A stretch of 36,589 bases of DNA from Treponema sp. (lineage in GTDB: Bacteria > Spirochaetota > Spirochaetia > Treponematales > Breznakiellaceae). The notes under the pieces are model-generated. The model was not told the origin of the DNA and ran no database searches. It was given only the letters and a program-made list of their open reading frames with translations. Numbering within the stretch: the first letter of the stretch is position 1; every line of letters begins with the position of its first letter. The translations under genes and the position numbers were made by a program. The stretch spans positions 1 to 36,589 of the forward strand of contig WRKT01000024.1 of assembly GCA_009777995.1 (NCBI GenBank). The letters are read 5' to 3'. Shown piece by piece: positions 25,440 through 33,349 of this stretch.

Positions 25440-26438
25440 ATGAATAAACCGGTATTAAGGTACGGTGAAGTAACCCTGGAAGAAGGTAAGGTACTTCTCG
25501 CCGCTCCAACCTCTTATCCCGAACTCGCTCATCTCTTGGATGTGGATGATGAGCAAGAAGAACAAGAGGATGACGATGTTTATCATGGCCCCACTGCAGA
25601 GGATCTCCGCCGCGAAGCAGAAGAGTTTAGGGCGCAGTGGGAGATTGAAAAGGAAGCAATGCTCTCTTCTGCAAAGCTCGAGGCTGAGCAAATCATTAAA
25701 GATGCAGAAGAAGCCGCCGGAATAGAAGTTAAGCGACTTACAGAAGAAGGTGAGGCCTTTAAGCAGAATGCACAACTGGAAGCCGAGAAGATTATCGCGG
25801 ATGCAAACGTAAATGCTTTGCAAATTGAAGAGGAAGTAAGGGCCACCCTTGATGCCGAAAGAAAAAGCTCAAATGAGGAAGGCAGGAATACCGGCCTTGA
25901 AACAGGTTTTGAGGAGGGCAAGGCTGAAGTCGAGCGTCTGGTACAAAGAACCCATACCGTTTTAGAGAGAGCTCAAGACAAGAGGGTGGATATACTCGAA
26001 GATACTGAAAGGGAAATTGTAAATCTTGTTCTGCTCATTTCAAGAAAGGTTGTAAAGGCAATTACGGAGGCACAGAAGAATGTTGTTGTCCAAAATGTTG
26101 TCCAGGCCCTAAGGAAGGTGAAGGGCAGGGGTAATATCATAATCCGTGTAAATCTTGCTGACCTTAAACTTACAACTGCTCATACAAACGATTTTATTAA
26201 TATGCTTGAAGGTAATAAGAATATCCAAGTACAGGAAGATTCATCTGTGGATGAGGGCGGTTGTATCATCGAAACCGACTTTGGAGAAATTGATGCACGC
26301 ATTGCAAGTCAGCTTGCAGAACTTGAAGCAAAGATCCTCGAGGTATCACCTATTAAATCTACTCAGAAACCTGCACCGAAACAGGTAGACAGATCTCTTG
26401 ATAGACCTGCACTTAACGGAAAAGCAAGCAATGGCTAG
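25440..26438 (+). CDS. fliH: Flagellar assembly protein FliH
   Basis: FliH holds the FliI ATPase at the export gate. The 332-aa protein is acidic at the start, then a long Glu/Ala-rich helix (about residues 60-140, LEAEQIIKDAEEAAGIEVKR), a GxxxGxxxGxxxG run (EEGRNTGLETGFEEGK), which is the FliH hallmark, and a C-terminal globular domain. The tail (QKPAPKQVDRSLDRPALNGKASNG) is basic and probably disordered. It overlaps fliI by 8 bp. The family diverges rapidly, so the identification leans on the repeat and the order fliG-fliH-fliI. Confidence 0.93.
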   Translation: MNKPVLRYGEVTLEEGKVLLAAPTSYPELAHLLDVDDEQEEQEDDDVYHGPTAEDLRREAEEFRAQWEIEKEAMLSSAKLEAEQIIKDAEEAAGIEVKRLTEEGEAFKQNAQLEAEKIIADANVNALQIEEEVRATLDAERKSSNEEGRNTGLETGFEEGKAEVERLVQRTHTVLERAQDKRVDILEDTEREIVNLVLLISRKVVKAITEAQKNVVVQNVVQALRKVKGRGNIIIRVNLADLKLTTAHTNDFINMLEGNKNIQVQEDSSVDEGGCIIETDFGEIDARIASQLAELEAKILEVSPIKSTQKPAPKQVDRSLDRPALNGKASNG

Positions 26439-27837
26439 CATCTTTGAAAAATACCTTGAAACAATGACTGCAATAGACCCGATTAAATGTGTGGGTCATG
26501 TGGTAAAGGTACAAGGCATTTTAATCGAGAGCAGGGGCCCCCAGGCTATAATTGGTGAAATCTGTCGAATTGAACTTGAAAGAGCCGATATCATAATCCA
26601 GGCCGAAGTCGTAGGCCTAAGAAACGAAATTGTGCAGCTTATGACCTATGGTGAGACCACAGGCATTGAAGTCGGTTGCAGGGTAATTGCCTCAGGCGCA
26701 CGACTGGAAGTTGAAGTTTCCAATAAGCTCCTTGGGCGTATTCTTGACCCCCTTGGTAAGCCCATCGATGGATTGGGCGAAATCGAGTCTCCAATACGCT
26801 ATCCTGCCCTTGCAGAAGCGCCTGATCCCTATCATCGTCCCCGAATTAAAGAGAGACTCAGCACCGGAGTCAGAGCCATTGACGGACTCCTTACTGTGGG
26901 CAGGGGACAACGTCTTGGTATCTTTTCAGGCTCAGGTGTCGGTAAGTCTACCCTCCTTGGGATGATAGCAAGGAATACGAGTGCAGATGTAAATGTTATA
27001 GCTCTTATTGGAGAGCGTGGTAGAGAATTAAATGAGTTTATAGCAAATGACCTTGGAGAGAAGGGTCTTGCCCGCTCGGTAGTTATTGTAACCCCTTCAA
27101 ACTCTCCTCCCCTTGCTCGCTTAAGGGGTGCCTATGTTGCAACTGCAGTAGCTGAGTTCTTCCGGGATCAGGGCCTTGATGTTATGCTGCTCTTTGATTC
27201 CGTTACCCGCTTTGCAAGGGCCCATAGGGAAATCGGCCTTGCATCAGGCGAGCCCCCTGCAAAGGGCGGATACCCTCCTTCAATGTTCGATTCAATGCCA
27301 AAGCTCTTAGAGCGCTCGGGCACTTCTCCCGCAGGATCAATTACCGGCTTTTATACTATTCTTGTAGACGGCGATGATCTTGATGAGCCGGTTTCCGATA
27401 CAGTAAGAGGAATCCTTGACGGTCATATAGTGCTTTCAAGAAGCATGGCACAGAGGTATCATTATCCTCCGATTGATGTTTTACAGAGTATTTCGCGTCT
27501 TGCAAATGTTGTCACAGGGGAAGAGACAAAAAAAGCTGTAGGTATAGTTCGCAGGTTTATGGCAGATTATGCCGATTCAGAAGACCTGATAAATGTCGGT
27601 GCCTATAGACAGGGCTCAAACCCGAGAATAGACATGGCAATTGAAAAGAGAGAGCAAATCGAAAGCTTTTTAATACAACCTGTTGATGAAAGCTCTTCAA
27701 TAAGTGAAACCTTGAATGCTCTTGCAAGTATTGCGGGTATCACAATCCCGGAAGAAGAAATGGAAGAAATGCAGACTAAAATGATCCTGTCTGAATCTAA
27801 AGAGGAAGAAGCTTTTGTAGAGTATGAAGTCATTTAA
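26431..27837 (+). CDS. fliI: Flagellum-specific ATPase FliI
   Basis: FliI is the F1-beta-like ATPase of the flagellar type III export system. The 468-aa protein has the P-loop GSGVGKST at residues 167-174, the Walker B strand VMLLFDSVTRFARAHREI, and the catalytic region IGERGRELNEF. ATG 26431 (MASIFEKYLETMTA) overlaps fliH by 8 bp; a TTG at 26398 would sit well inside fliH. fliJ overlaps its end by 14 bp. Tight coupling fits the need for FliH, FliI and FliJ in one complex. Confidence 0.97.
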   Translation: MASIFEKYLETMTAIDPIKCVGHVVKVQGILIESRGPQAIIGEICRIELERADIIIQAEVVGLRNEIVQLMTYGETTGIEVGCRVIASGARLEVEVSNKLLGRILDPLGKPIDGLGEIESPIRYPALAEAPDPYHRPRIKERLSTGVRAIDGLLTVGRGQRLGIFSGSGVGKSTLLGMIARNTSADVNVIALIGERGRELNEFIANDLGEKGLARSVVIVTPSNSPPLARLRGAYVATAVAEFFRDQGLDVMLLFDSVTRFARAHREIGLASGEPPAKGGYPPSMFDSMPKLLERSGTSPAGSITGFYTILVDGDDLDEPVSDTVRGILDGHIVLSRSMAQRYHYPPIDVLQSISRLANVVTGEETKKAVGIVRRFMADYADSEDLINVGAYRQGSNPRIDMAIEKREQIESFLIQPVDESSSISETLNALASIAGITIPEEEMEEMQTKMILSESKEEEAFVEYEVI

Positions 27838-28267
27838 ATTTGATTTGGAGAAAGTATTAAAATTAAGAAAATTCCGCGAAGAAGAGGCAAAGGTCGAACT
27901 TGGTAAGGCTATTGGAATACTTTCAGGGATTGAATCAAATATTAAAATTATTTCACACGAAATGGTAAGAGCTCAAACAGACCAGTTTAGCCCCGGAAAC
28001 AGCGTGGGCCTGATGCAGCAGTACATGTATTATCTTCAGAGACTTGACCTTCATAAGGAAGAGCTTTTAAAAGAAGCGGCCCTTGCCGAGCTAAAAGTCC
28101 AAGAGAGCAGTGAAATCTATATTGAGGCTTCAAGAGAAAGAAAAGTAATAGATAAGATAAAAGAAAAACGCCTAGCCGAATACCGTAAAGATATGATAGT
28201 AAATGAAGGTCTTGAACTTGATGAAGTATCTTCAAGCGTCCTTATCCGCTCTCTTGCGACAGCATAA
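27824..28267 (+). CDS. fliJ: Flagellar export protein FliJ
   Basis: FliJ is the small coiled-coil stalk of the FliI ATPase ring. The 147-aa product begins FKFDLEKVLKLRKFREEEAKVELGKA, the recognisable FliJ start, and is nearly all charged helix. Length and place right after fliI fit. It closes the flagellar block: the next gene is an unrelated transporter, 6 bp on, so the operon may still continue. Confidence 0.92.
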   Translation: MKSFKFDLEKVLKLRKFREEEAKVELGKAIGILSGIESNIKIISHEMVRAQTDQFSPGNSVGLMQQYMYYLQRLDLHKEELLKEAALAELKVQESSEIYIEASRERKVIDKIKEKRLAEYRKDMIVNEGLELDEVSSSVLIRSLATA

Positions 28268-28273
28268 AAAATA

Positions 28274-29464
28274 ATGAAACTTAGAGTCATATTATTAACC
28301 CTTACAGGTGTCTTTTTCATTACAATGAGCAGCGGTATAAGGAATAATTATGGCATAATGCTTTCCTCGATAATCGAACATTCAGGTATTCCGCTTACCG
28401 GGGTGAGTTTTATTTTTGCCGTAGGGCAATTGGTCTACGGCCTTGTTCAGCCCTTCTTTGGCATACTTGCAGCAAAGAAGGGAAGCAAGTATGCTCTTGC
28501 CTCGGGTGTTATCATTATTACCATAGGATTGATTTTAACTCCTTTCTCTACATCAATGCTTTCTCTCCTGCTTTGCCTTGGGATCATTTTACCTACAGGT
28601 GCAGGTGTTCTTTCTTACGGTATAATCATTGGAGCAATTTCACCTAAAATACCGCCTTCAATGATACTGACCATATCGGGAATAATTAATGCAAGTATAG
28701 GTCTTGGCAATCTAGTGATGTCTCCTGTAATTAATTCTCTTATTACCACAGGCGGGTTAAGATACGGCTTACATTTTCTCTCTGTCCCTGTACTTCTAAC
28801 CCTCCCTATAGCTCTGCTGCTTGGCAGAAAAGATAAAAATACTATCCTAAGGACTTCCGAGTATCCGCTCGAAATTTCCGATCCCGGCAATATTAAGAAA
28901 TTGTTCACTGATGCACTAAGAAATAAAACATATAGGCTTTTAGTAATCGGCTTTTTTTGCTGCGGTTTTCATATGGCTCTAATTAATAATCATTTACCGA
29001 ATCTATTTTTATCCGAAGGCTTTTCTTCGGATTCTGCAGCAAGGGCATTCTCCTTATATGGGATTAGCACAATTATTGGCTCTGTTTCAAGCGGGATCCT
29101 ATGCAACAAGTTTAAAATGCAAAAGGTTCTTGGAGTCATGTATGGGCTAAGGCCTTTCACAATTCTTGCACTTCTCCTAATGCCAAAGACCGTCTTAAAT
29201 CTGACTGTTTTCACCTGTCTCCTTGGCTTTACAGGTGCAACTACTGTCCCGCCTGTTTCAGGCCTTATTAATAAAACCTTCGGCACTGCAAGCATCTCAA
29301 TGCTTTTCGGCTTAATTTTCTTTATCCACCAAGTTGGCGGCTTTACAAGTGCCTGGCTTGGCGGGATATGCTACGAATTAACAGGAGCCTATACTGCAAT
29401 TTGGGCAGCAGGAATTCTTCTCGGCACTACCGCCTGTATTGCCAGTTTTTCGATAAAAAGCTAG
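28274..29464 (+). CDS. Major facilitator superfamily transporter
   Basis: This is a 396-aa membrane protein with about twelve hydrophobic helices in two halves, and a loop at residues 76-83 (AKKGSKYA) after helix 2 as in MFS proteins. The first helix region reads FFITMSSGIRNNYGIML, a start seen in oxalate/formate-like and related MFS carriers; the substrate cannot be told from this. No Shine-Dalgarno is visible before ATG 28274, 6 bp after fliJ. It sits after the flagellar operon without an obvious promoter, which suggests read-through. Confidence 0.88.
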   Translation: MKLRVILLTLTGVFFITMSSGIRNNYGIMLSSIIEHSGIPLTGVSFIFAVGQLVYGLVQPFFGILAAKKGSKYALASGVIIITIGLILTPFSTSMLSLLLCLGIILPTGAGVLSYGIIIGAISPKIPPSMILTISGIINASIGLGNLVMSPVINSLITTGGLRYGLHFLSVPVLLTLPIALLLGRKDKNTILRTSEYPLEISDPGNIKKLFTDALRNKTYRLLVIGFFCCGFHMALINNHLPNLFLSEGFSSDSAARAFSLYGISTIIGSVSSGILCNKFKMQKVLGVMYGLRPFTILALLLMPKTVLNLTVFTCLLGFTGATTVPPVSGLINKTFGTASISMLFGLIFFIHQVGGFTSAWLGGICYELTGAYTAIWAAGILLGTTACIASFSIKS

Positions 29465-29473
29465 ACTATTTAA

Positions 29474-30034
29474 ATGAAACAAAAAGAAGCAATCTCTGCA
29501 GGTAATAACTTCGCAGAAAAAAATGTTCGGGAATTTGGCGGCTCTGTATTTAATAGAATTGGCACCGAGTGGATGCTGATTACGGCAGGCGACATTAGTG
29601 CAGATAAGAGCAATTGGAATACCATGACAGCGGCCTGGGGAGGCCTTGGAGTACTATGGAGGAAAGACGTAGCTTTTACGTTTGTCCGCCCCTCACGTCA
29701 TACCTTCGACTTCACTGAAAAACTAGATGTCTTTACCCTTTCATTCTTTGGCGAGGGTTATAGGGAAGCCCTGAATCTATGCGGAACAAAGTCAGGCAGG
29801 GACATAGACAAGGCAGGGGAGGCAGGTCTTACGCCCATTTATTTTTCAGGGGGAGCCTGTGACGGTGCTGTTTCGTTTAAGGAAGCTGTCGGTACTATTA
29901 TCTGCAAGAAAATTTATACCCACGATCTGGATCATTCCCGGTTTTTAGACTCTGAGATTGAAAAGAACTATAATGGGGCAGATTATCATAGGATGTATAT
30001 AGGAGAGATTATAGGATATAAAACTCCATCATAA
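29474..30034 (+). CDS. Flavin-reductase-like (FMN-binding) protein
   Basis: The 186-aa protein looks like the flavin reductase family: WMLITAGD..., NTMTAAWGGLGVLWRKDVAFTFVRPSRHTFDF, FTLSFF, and LNLCGTKSGRDIDK. Members bind FMN and pass electrons from a partner; the substrate is unknown. It starts 9 bp after the transporter stop with no Shine-Dalgarno, so either translation is coupled or the start is unusual. It may work with the adjacent transporter, but that is a guess from position only. Confidence 0.85.
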   Translation: MKQKEAISAGNNFAEKNVREFGGSVFNRIGTEWMLITAGDISADKSNWNTMTAAWGGLGVLWRKDVAFTFVRPSRHTFDFTEKLDVFTLSFFGEGYREALNLCGTKSGRDIDKAGEAGLTPIYFSGGACDGAVSFKEAVGTIICKKIYTHDLDHSRFLDSEIEKNYNGADYHRMYIGEIIGYKTPS

Positions 30035-30093
30035 AAATAACGCAAATTCGGGTATTTGTCAAGTGAGGTATTTCAATAAACCTGTTTCAGGGC

Positions 30094-30099
30094 TATAAT
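30094..30099 (+). promoter_or_regulatory. TATAAT -10 element directly before psd
   Basis: A perfect TATAAT lies 6 bp before ATG 30106, so transcription would start about at the start codon. No Shine-Dalgarno is near. The -35 is poor (TTTCAA at 30071-30076, 17 bp upstream). A small dyad CCTG-TTT-CAGG (30081-30091) lies in the spacer, and GGTATTT is repeated at 30051 and 30067. Confidence 0.5.
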
Positions 30100-30105
30100 T
30101 ACCTT

Positions 30106-30777
30106 ATGCGTATACCTCTTACTAGATACGGAATGCCTCAGGTTCTTATTTTTCCCCTGATTGTTTCCGTATTAATTTTACTTCTCTTTATTGCTTTCGG
30201 TAGTGCTCCTTTTTTTCTTCCTGTCCTTGCAATCCTTCTACTTATACTCTTCTGGATGCTTTCCTTCTTCCGTAACCCTTCTCGAATAATTACAATCGAT
30301 GAAAAAATCCTCCTTTCACCTGCGGACGGGACAGTAACCGACATTGACGAAGTTGACTGTGCCGCTCTTGGCGGGAGTTCCGCCCGTATAGGCATTTTTT
30401 TGAGTGTTTTTAACGTGCATATTAACCGCTTCCCCTGTTCTGCTCGCGTGGAAAAGGTGAATTATACAAAGGGCAAGTTTATCAATGCAGCTTCCCCAGA
30501 TGCAAGCAGGGTAAATGAGTCTAATGATATCCTTTTGGAGCGTCTTGAAGCACCAAAAGAAAAACTTTTAATCAGACAGATAACCGGTGCGGTAGCCCGT
30601 AAAATTGTCTGCGAAGCAAAACCGGGAGATGAGGGCAGTCAAGGTGAACCCTTCGGGATGATCAAGTTCGGCTCAAGGACTGAGCTATATACACCGAAAG
30701 GTGAGCACTTTGAAGTGCTTGTAAAAAAAGGCGATAAGGTTAGGGCAGGGCTTACCCCGCTCATAAGATACTTATGA
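30106..30777 (+). CDS. psd: Phosphatidylserine decarboxylase, short type
   Basis: It removes CO2 from phosphatidylserine to give phosphatidylethanolamine. The 223-aa protein is of the short (PSD-B) form: two membrane helices at about residues 13-55, then SPADGTVTDID, LSVFNVHINRFP, and the C-terminal FGMIKFGSR motif. Self-cleavage before Ser190 would make the alpha chain with its pyruvoyl group. Archaetidylserine-type decarboxylases share this form. It overlaps pssA by 4 bp (ATGA), so the two successive steps are made together. The mRNA may be leaderless (see the TATAAT entry). Confidence 0.93.
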   Translation: MRIPLTRYGMPQVLIFPLIVSVLILLLFIAFGSAPFFLPVLAILLLILFWMLSFFRNPSRIITIDEKILLSPADGTVTDIDEVDCAALGGSSARIGIFLSVFNVHINRFPCSARVEKVNYTKGKFINAASPDASRVNESNDILLERLEAPKEKLLIRQITGAVARKIVCEAKPGDEGSQGEPFGMIKFGSRTELYTPKGEHFEVLVKKGDKVRAGLTPLIRYL

Positions 30778-31679
30778 AGTTACGCAAAATTAAACTGCCA
30801 AAGCGAAAAGCAAGAGATAAGGAAAAAGTAGCAGAGAGAAGGAAAAAACGCCTAAAGTATATTGCAGTAATTCCTTCGTTAATAACCATGATGAACGGTG
30901 CCTTCGGATTTATGGCAATTGTATTTGCAAGCCGAAGCCCCGATCAAAGGCTCGACATCTTTTTTGCGCCCGAGCATACCATGACTTCCTTTGCACTCTC
31001 TGCTTATATGATTCTTCTTGCCATGGTCGCTGATACTCTTGACGGAAGGATAGCGAGGCTGACAAGAACAACATCAAGTTTCGGAGGCCAGCTTGACAGT
31101 CTATCCGATGCAATAAGCTTTGGGGTTGCTCCTGCATTCTTAATGCTAAAACTTATTCAGTCTAACCTTGTCTACTTAGGATATGAAGACCTGACACCTA
31201 CGGCATTAATTAGCAGGCTGGTTATCTTTGCAGGCATTTTTTACGTTATGTGCACGATTGTTCGTCTTGCAAGATTCAATGTTGAAAATGATGAAGATAT
31301 TATGTCCCACATGAAATTTTCAGGCCTCCCTTCCCCCGGTGCTGCAGGAGTAGTTATAAGTCTTGTAATCTTTCACCAACAGTTCATGCATGGAATCCAA
31401 GACAGGGCAATTATTTATCTAACAATTATTATGTTACCACTAATGACAATTTTTGCAGGCATTCTGATGGTTTCAAGAGTAATGTATCCGCATCTTGCAA
31501 ATCAATTGCTGCGGAGTAAGAAAACCCTCCCGAGTCTTTTGTTAATTTTCGCCCTTGGCTTTTTCCTTATCTGGAATATTCAGATAACCCTTGCTGTAGG
31601 CTTTTGCGGCTTTGCACTTTTCGGCTTTTTCCGCTGGATGTTTTCAGGGCTTTTCAAGAAGAAAGTGGTTAAAGCTTAA
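30774..31679 (+). CDS. pssA: CDP-diacylglycerol--serine O-phosphatidyltransferase
   Basis: It makes phosphatidylserine from CDP-diacylglycerol and serine, the substrate of the upstream decarboxylase. The 301-aa protein has a very basic N-terminus (residues 1-28), several membrane helices, and a perfect CDP-alcohol phosphatidyltransferase motif, D90-G-x2-A-R-x8-G104-x3-D108-x3-D112. Other members of this family use different alcohols; the neighbouring psd makes serine the best choice. It ends on a TTAA shared with the stop of the convergent gene. Confidence 0.93.
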   Translation: MKLRKIKLPKRKARDKEKVAERRKKRLKYIAVIPSLITMMNGAFGFMAIVFASRSPDQRLDIFFAPEHTMTSFALSAYMILLAMVADTLDGRIARLTRTTSSFGGQLDSLSDAISFGVAPAFLMLKLIQSNLVYLGYEDLTPTALISRLVIFAGIFYVMCTIVRLARFNVENDEDIMSHMKFSGLPSPGAAGVVISLVIFHQQFMHGIQDRAIIYLTIIMLPLMTIFAGILMVSRVMYPHLANQLLRSKKTLPSLLLIFALGFFLIWNIQITLAVGFCGFALFGFFRWMFSGLFKKKVVKA

Positions 31680-33346
31680 TACTTAAACTCTGAATCCCCG
31701 ATAAACTCTCTTAGAATACTTGTCCCCGGAACATACTGAGGGGGTATTGGCGCAAAATGCGATAAAAACGAGAGTAGTCTTTTCGCTTCAGAATATTCCT
31801 TCATGCCGGGCTTTACAGAGTAAAGCAGAGGCTCTGCATAAAACTTTAAAACTGCGAGCTCATAATCGAGAGCTGAATTGAAGGCAACATCTGCAGAGTT
31901 TTGGAAGGGGAATATGTGCTTCTTCTCTCCCCTTTGAACACTCGGCCACATCTGAAAAGTTTTAACAGCACCTGCACCGCGGAATTGATTGTCGCGAACC
32001 ATGCGGCGAAGCAGTCTATTATCGCTTGTGGGTATGCGGTTATGATCATCTAAGTTAAGCTGTGTCAGGGCCGAAACATACATTTTAAACTTTGTTTCCC
32101 TGCCAATATCGGGTGTAAGAGCATCATTAAGGCCATGTATGCCTTCGATAATGAGCATTGTCCGTCTCCCAAGGCGAATCCTCTGCCCTTCTTCCTCTCT
32201 CCTCTTCCCCATCTTAAAATCGAATATTGGCAGTGCGACTTCTTCACCTGCTAAAAGTGCAAGCAATTGCTTATTAAGGTATGGAACATCAAGGGCTTCT
32301 AAACATTCAAAATCCGGTTCGCCGTTTTCATCTAACGGAGTATTCGCAGTTCCAACATAATAATTATCAAGACTAATTGCAATCGGCTCTATGCCGAGAA
32401 CTTTTAGTGCAATTGATAACCTTTTCGCACTTGTGGTTTTACCTGAGCTTGAAGGCCCTGCAATTAAAACAGCTTTTACTTCATCCCTTCTTTTATAGAT
32501 TTGATCTGCAATTTCAGCGAGCTTTTTTTCATGGAAAGCCTCTGCAATTCTAATATACTCCCTTATGTTACGATCCATAACAAGTTTGTTTAATTTTCCT
32601 ACGGAGTGTACACCAATTATTCTTCCCCATTTTTTATACTCGTTATATACTGAGAAGATCTTTGGACTGTCTTCAAAGGGGCCGAGTTGATCAGCAACCT
32701 TGCTTTCGGGATAACGCAAAAGGAAACCGTCCTCGTAGGGCATTAGCTCAAAACATTTTAATAAGCCGAGCCGGTTTACTAAAGGTGAAATATAAAGGTC
32801 AATAAATCCTGCACATTCATTTACCATCACCTTTGAGTCGCTTCTTTCATCAAGCAGGAGAGCAGTATCATCCTGTTTTTCCTTTTTAAAGGTTTCCATT
32901 GCTTCTGAATAAGCCATGTAGGCACAGTTAATAGGCAGATCTTCTTTTACAAGTTCCTTCATTAATTTCTCAAGTTCTGCAATTTCTGCTTTCTCGGGTT
33001 TTTTATCTTCGAGAAAAGTATAGTAAAAACTTCGCCCAAGTGAATGTCCGATATAAAGACGTTTACCCGGGAATAATTTTTTTGCCGCAACTGCAAGAAG
33101 AAAGGCAAGGGAACAGCGATAAATAACAGCACCCTCTGTGCTTTTTAGCAGAACAGGTTCGATGCGTGCATTTATTTCAAGCCTTGCAGAAAGGGGCAGG
33201 ATCTCGTCGTTTACCTTAAGGGCTAGAGCAGGTGAGGGCAGGGGATCAAAATGATGAACCAATGAGTGCAGCTTTGTATTCCTTGGGCATATCAACTCAA
33301 TTTCCTTATCACCCTTTTTTATCCATATTTTTAGTTCATCTTTCAT
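31676..33346 (-). CDS. Uridine-kinase-like protein with ThrRS-like N-terminal domains
   Basis: The 556-aa chain begins with a TGS-like domain (residues 1-65), then a region like the second additional (editing) domain of threonyl-tRNA synthetase (about 70-215: LLAVAAKKLFPGKRLYIG, FIDLYISPLV), then a P-loop kinase (GPSSSGKTT at 297-305, SLDNYYV, IIEGIHGLND) of the uridine kinase/phosphoribulokinase class. This architecture is known in nucleoside kinases, for instance in Thermotoga. The four editing metal ligands of ThrRS appear replaced (C78, F82, Y185, L189). It is third in the minus-strand pncA-pncB unit, 3 bp after the pncB stop. The substrate is unproven. Confidence 0.88.
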   Translation of the reverse strand: MKDELKIWIKKGDKEIELICPRNTKLHSLVHHFDPLPSPALALKVNDEILPLSARLEINARIEPVLLKSTEGAVIYRCSLAFLLAVAAKKLFPGKRLYIGHSLGRSFYYTFLEDKKPEKAEIAELEKLMKELVKEDLPINCAYMAYSEAMETFKKEKQDDTALLLDERSDSKVMVNECAGFIDLYISPLVNRLGLLKCFELMPYEDGFLLRYPESKVADQLGPFEDSPKIFSVYNEYKKWGRIIGVHSVGKLNKLVMDRNIREYIRIAEAFHEKKLAEIADQIYKRRDEVKAVLIAGPSSSGKTTSAKRLSIALKVLGIEPIAISLDNYYVGTANTPLDENGEPDFECLEALDVPYLNKQLLALLAGEEVALPIFDFKMGKRREEEGQRIRLGRRTMLIIEGIHGLNDALTPDIGRETKFKMYVSALTQLNLDDHNRIPTSDNRLLRRMVRDNQFRGAGAVKTFQMWPSVQRGEKKHIFPFQNSADVAFNSALDYELAVLKFYAEPLLYSVKPGMKEYSEAKRLLSFLSHFAPIPPQYVPGTSILREFIGDSEFKY

Positions 33347-33349
33347 AAG

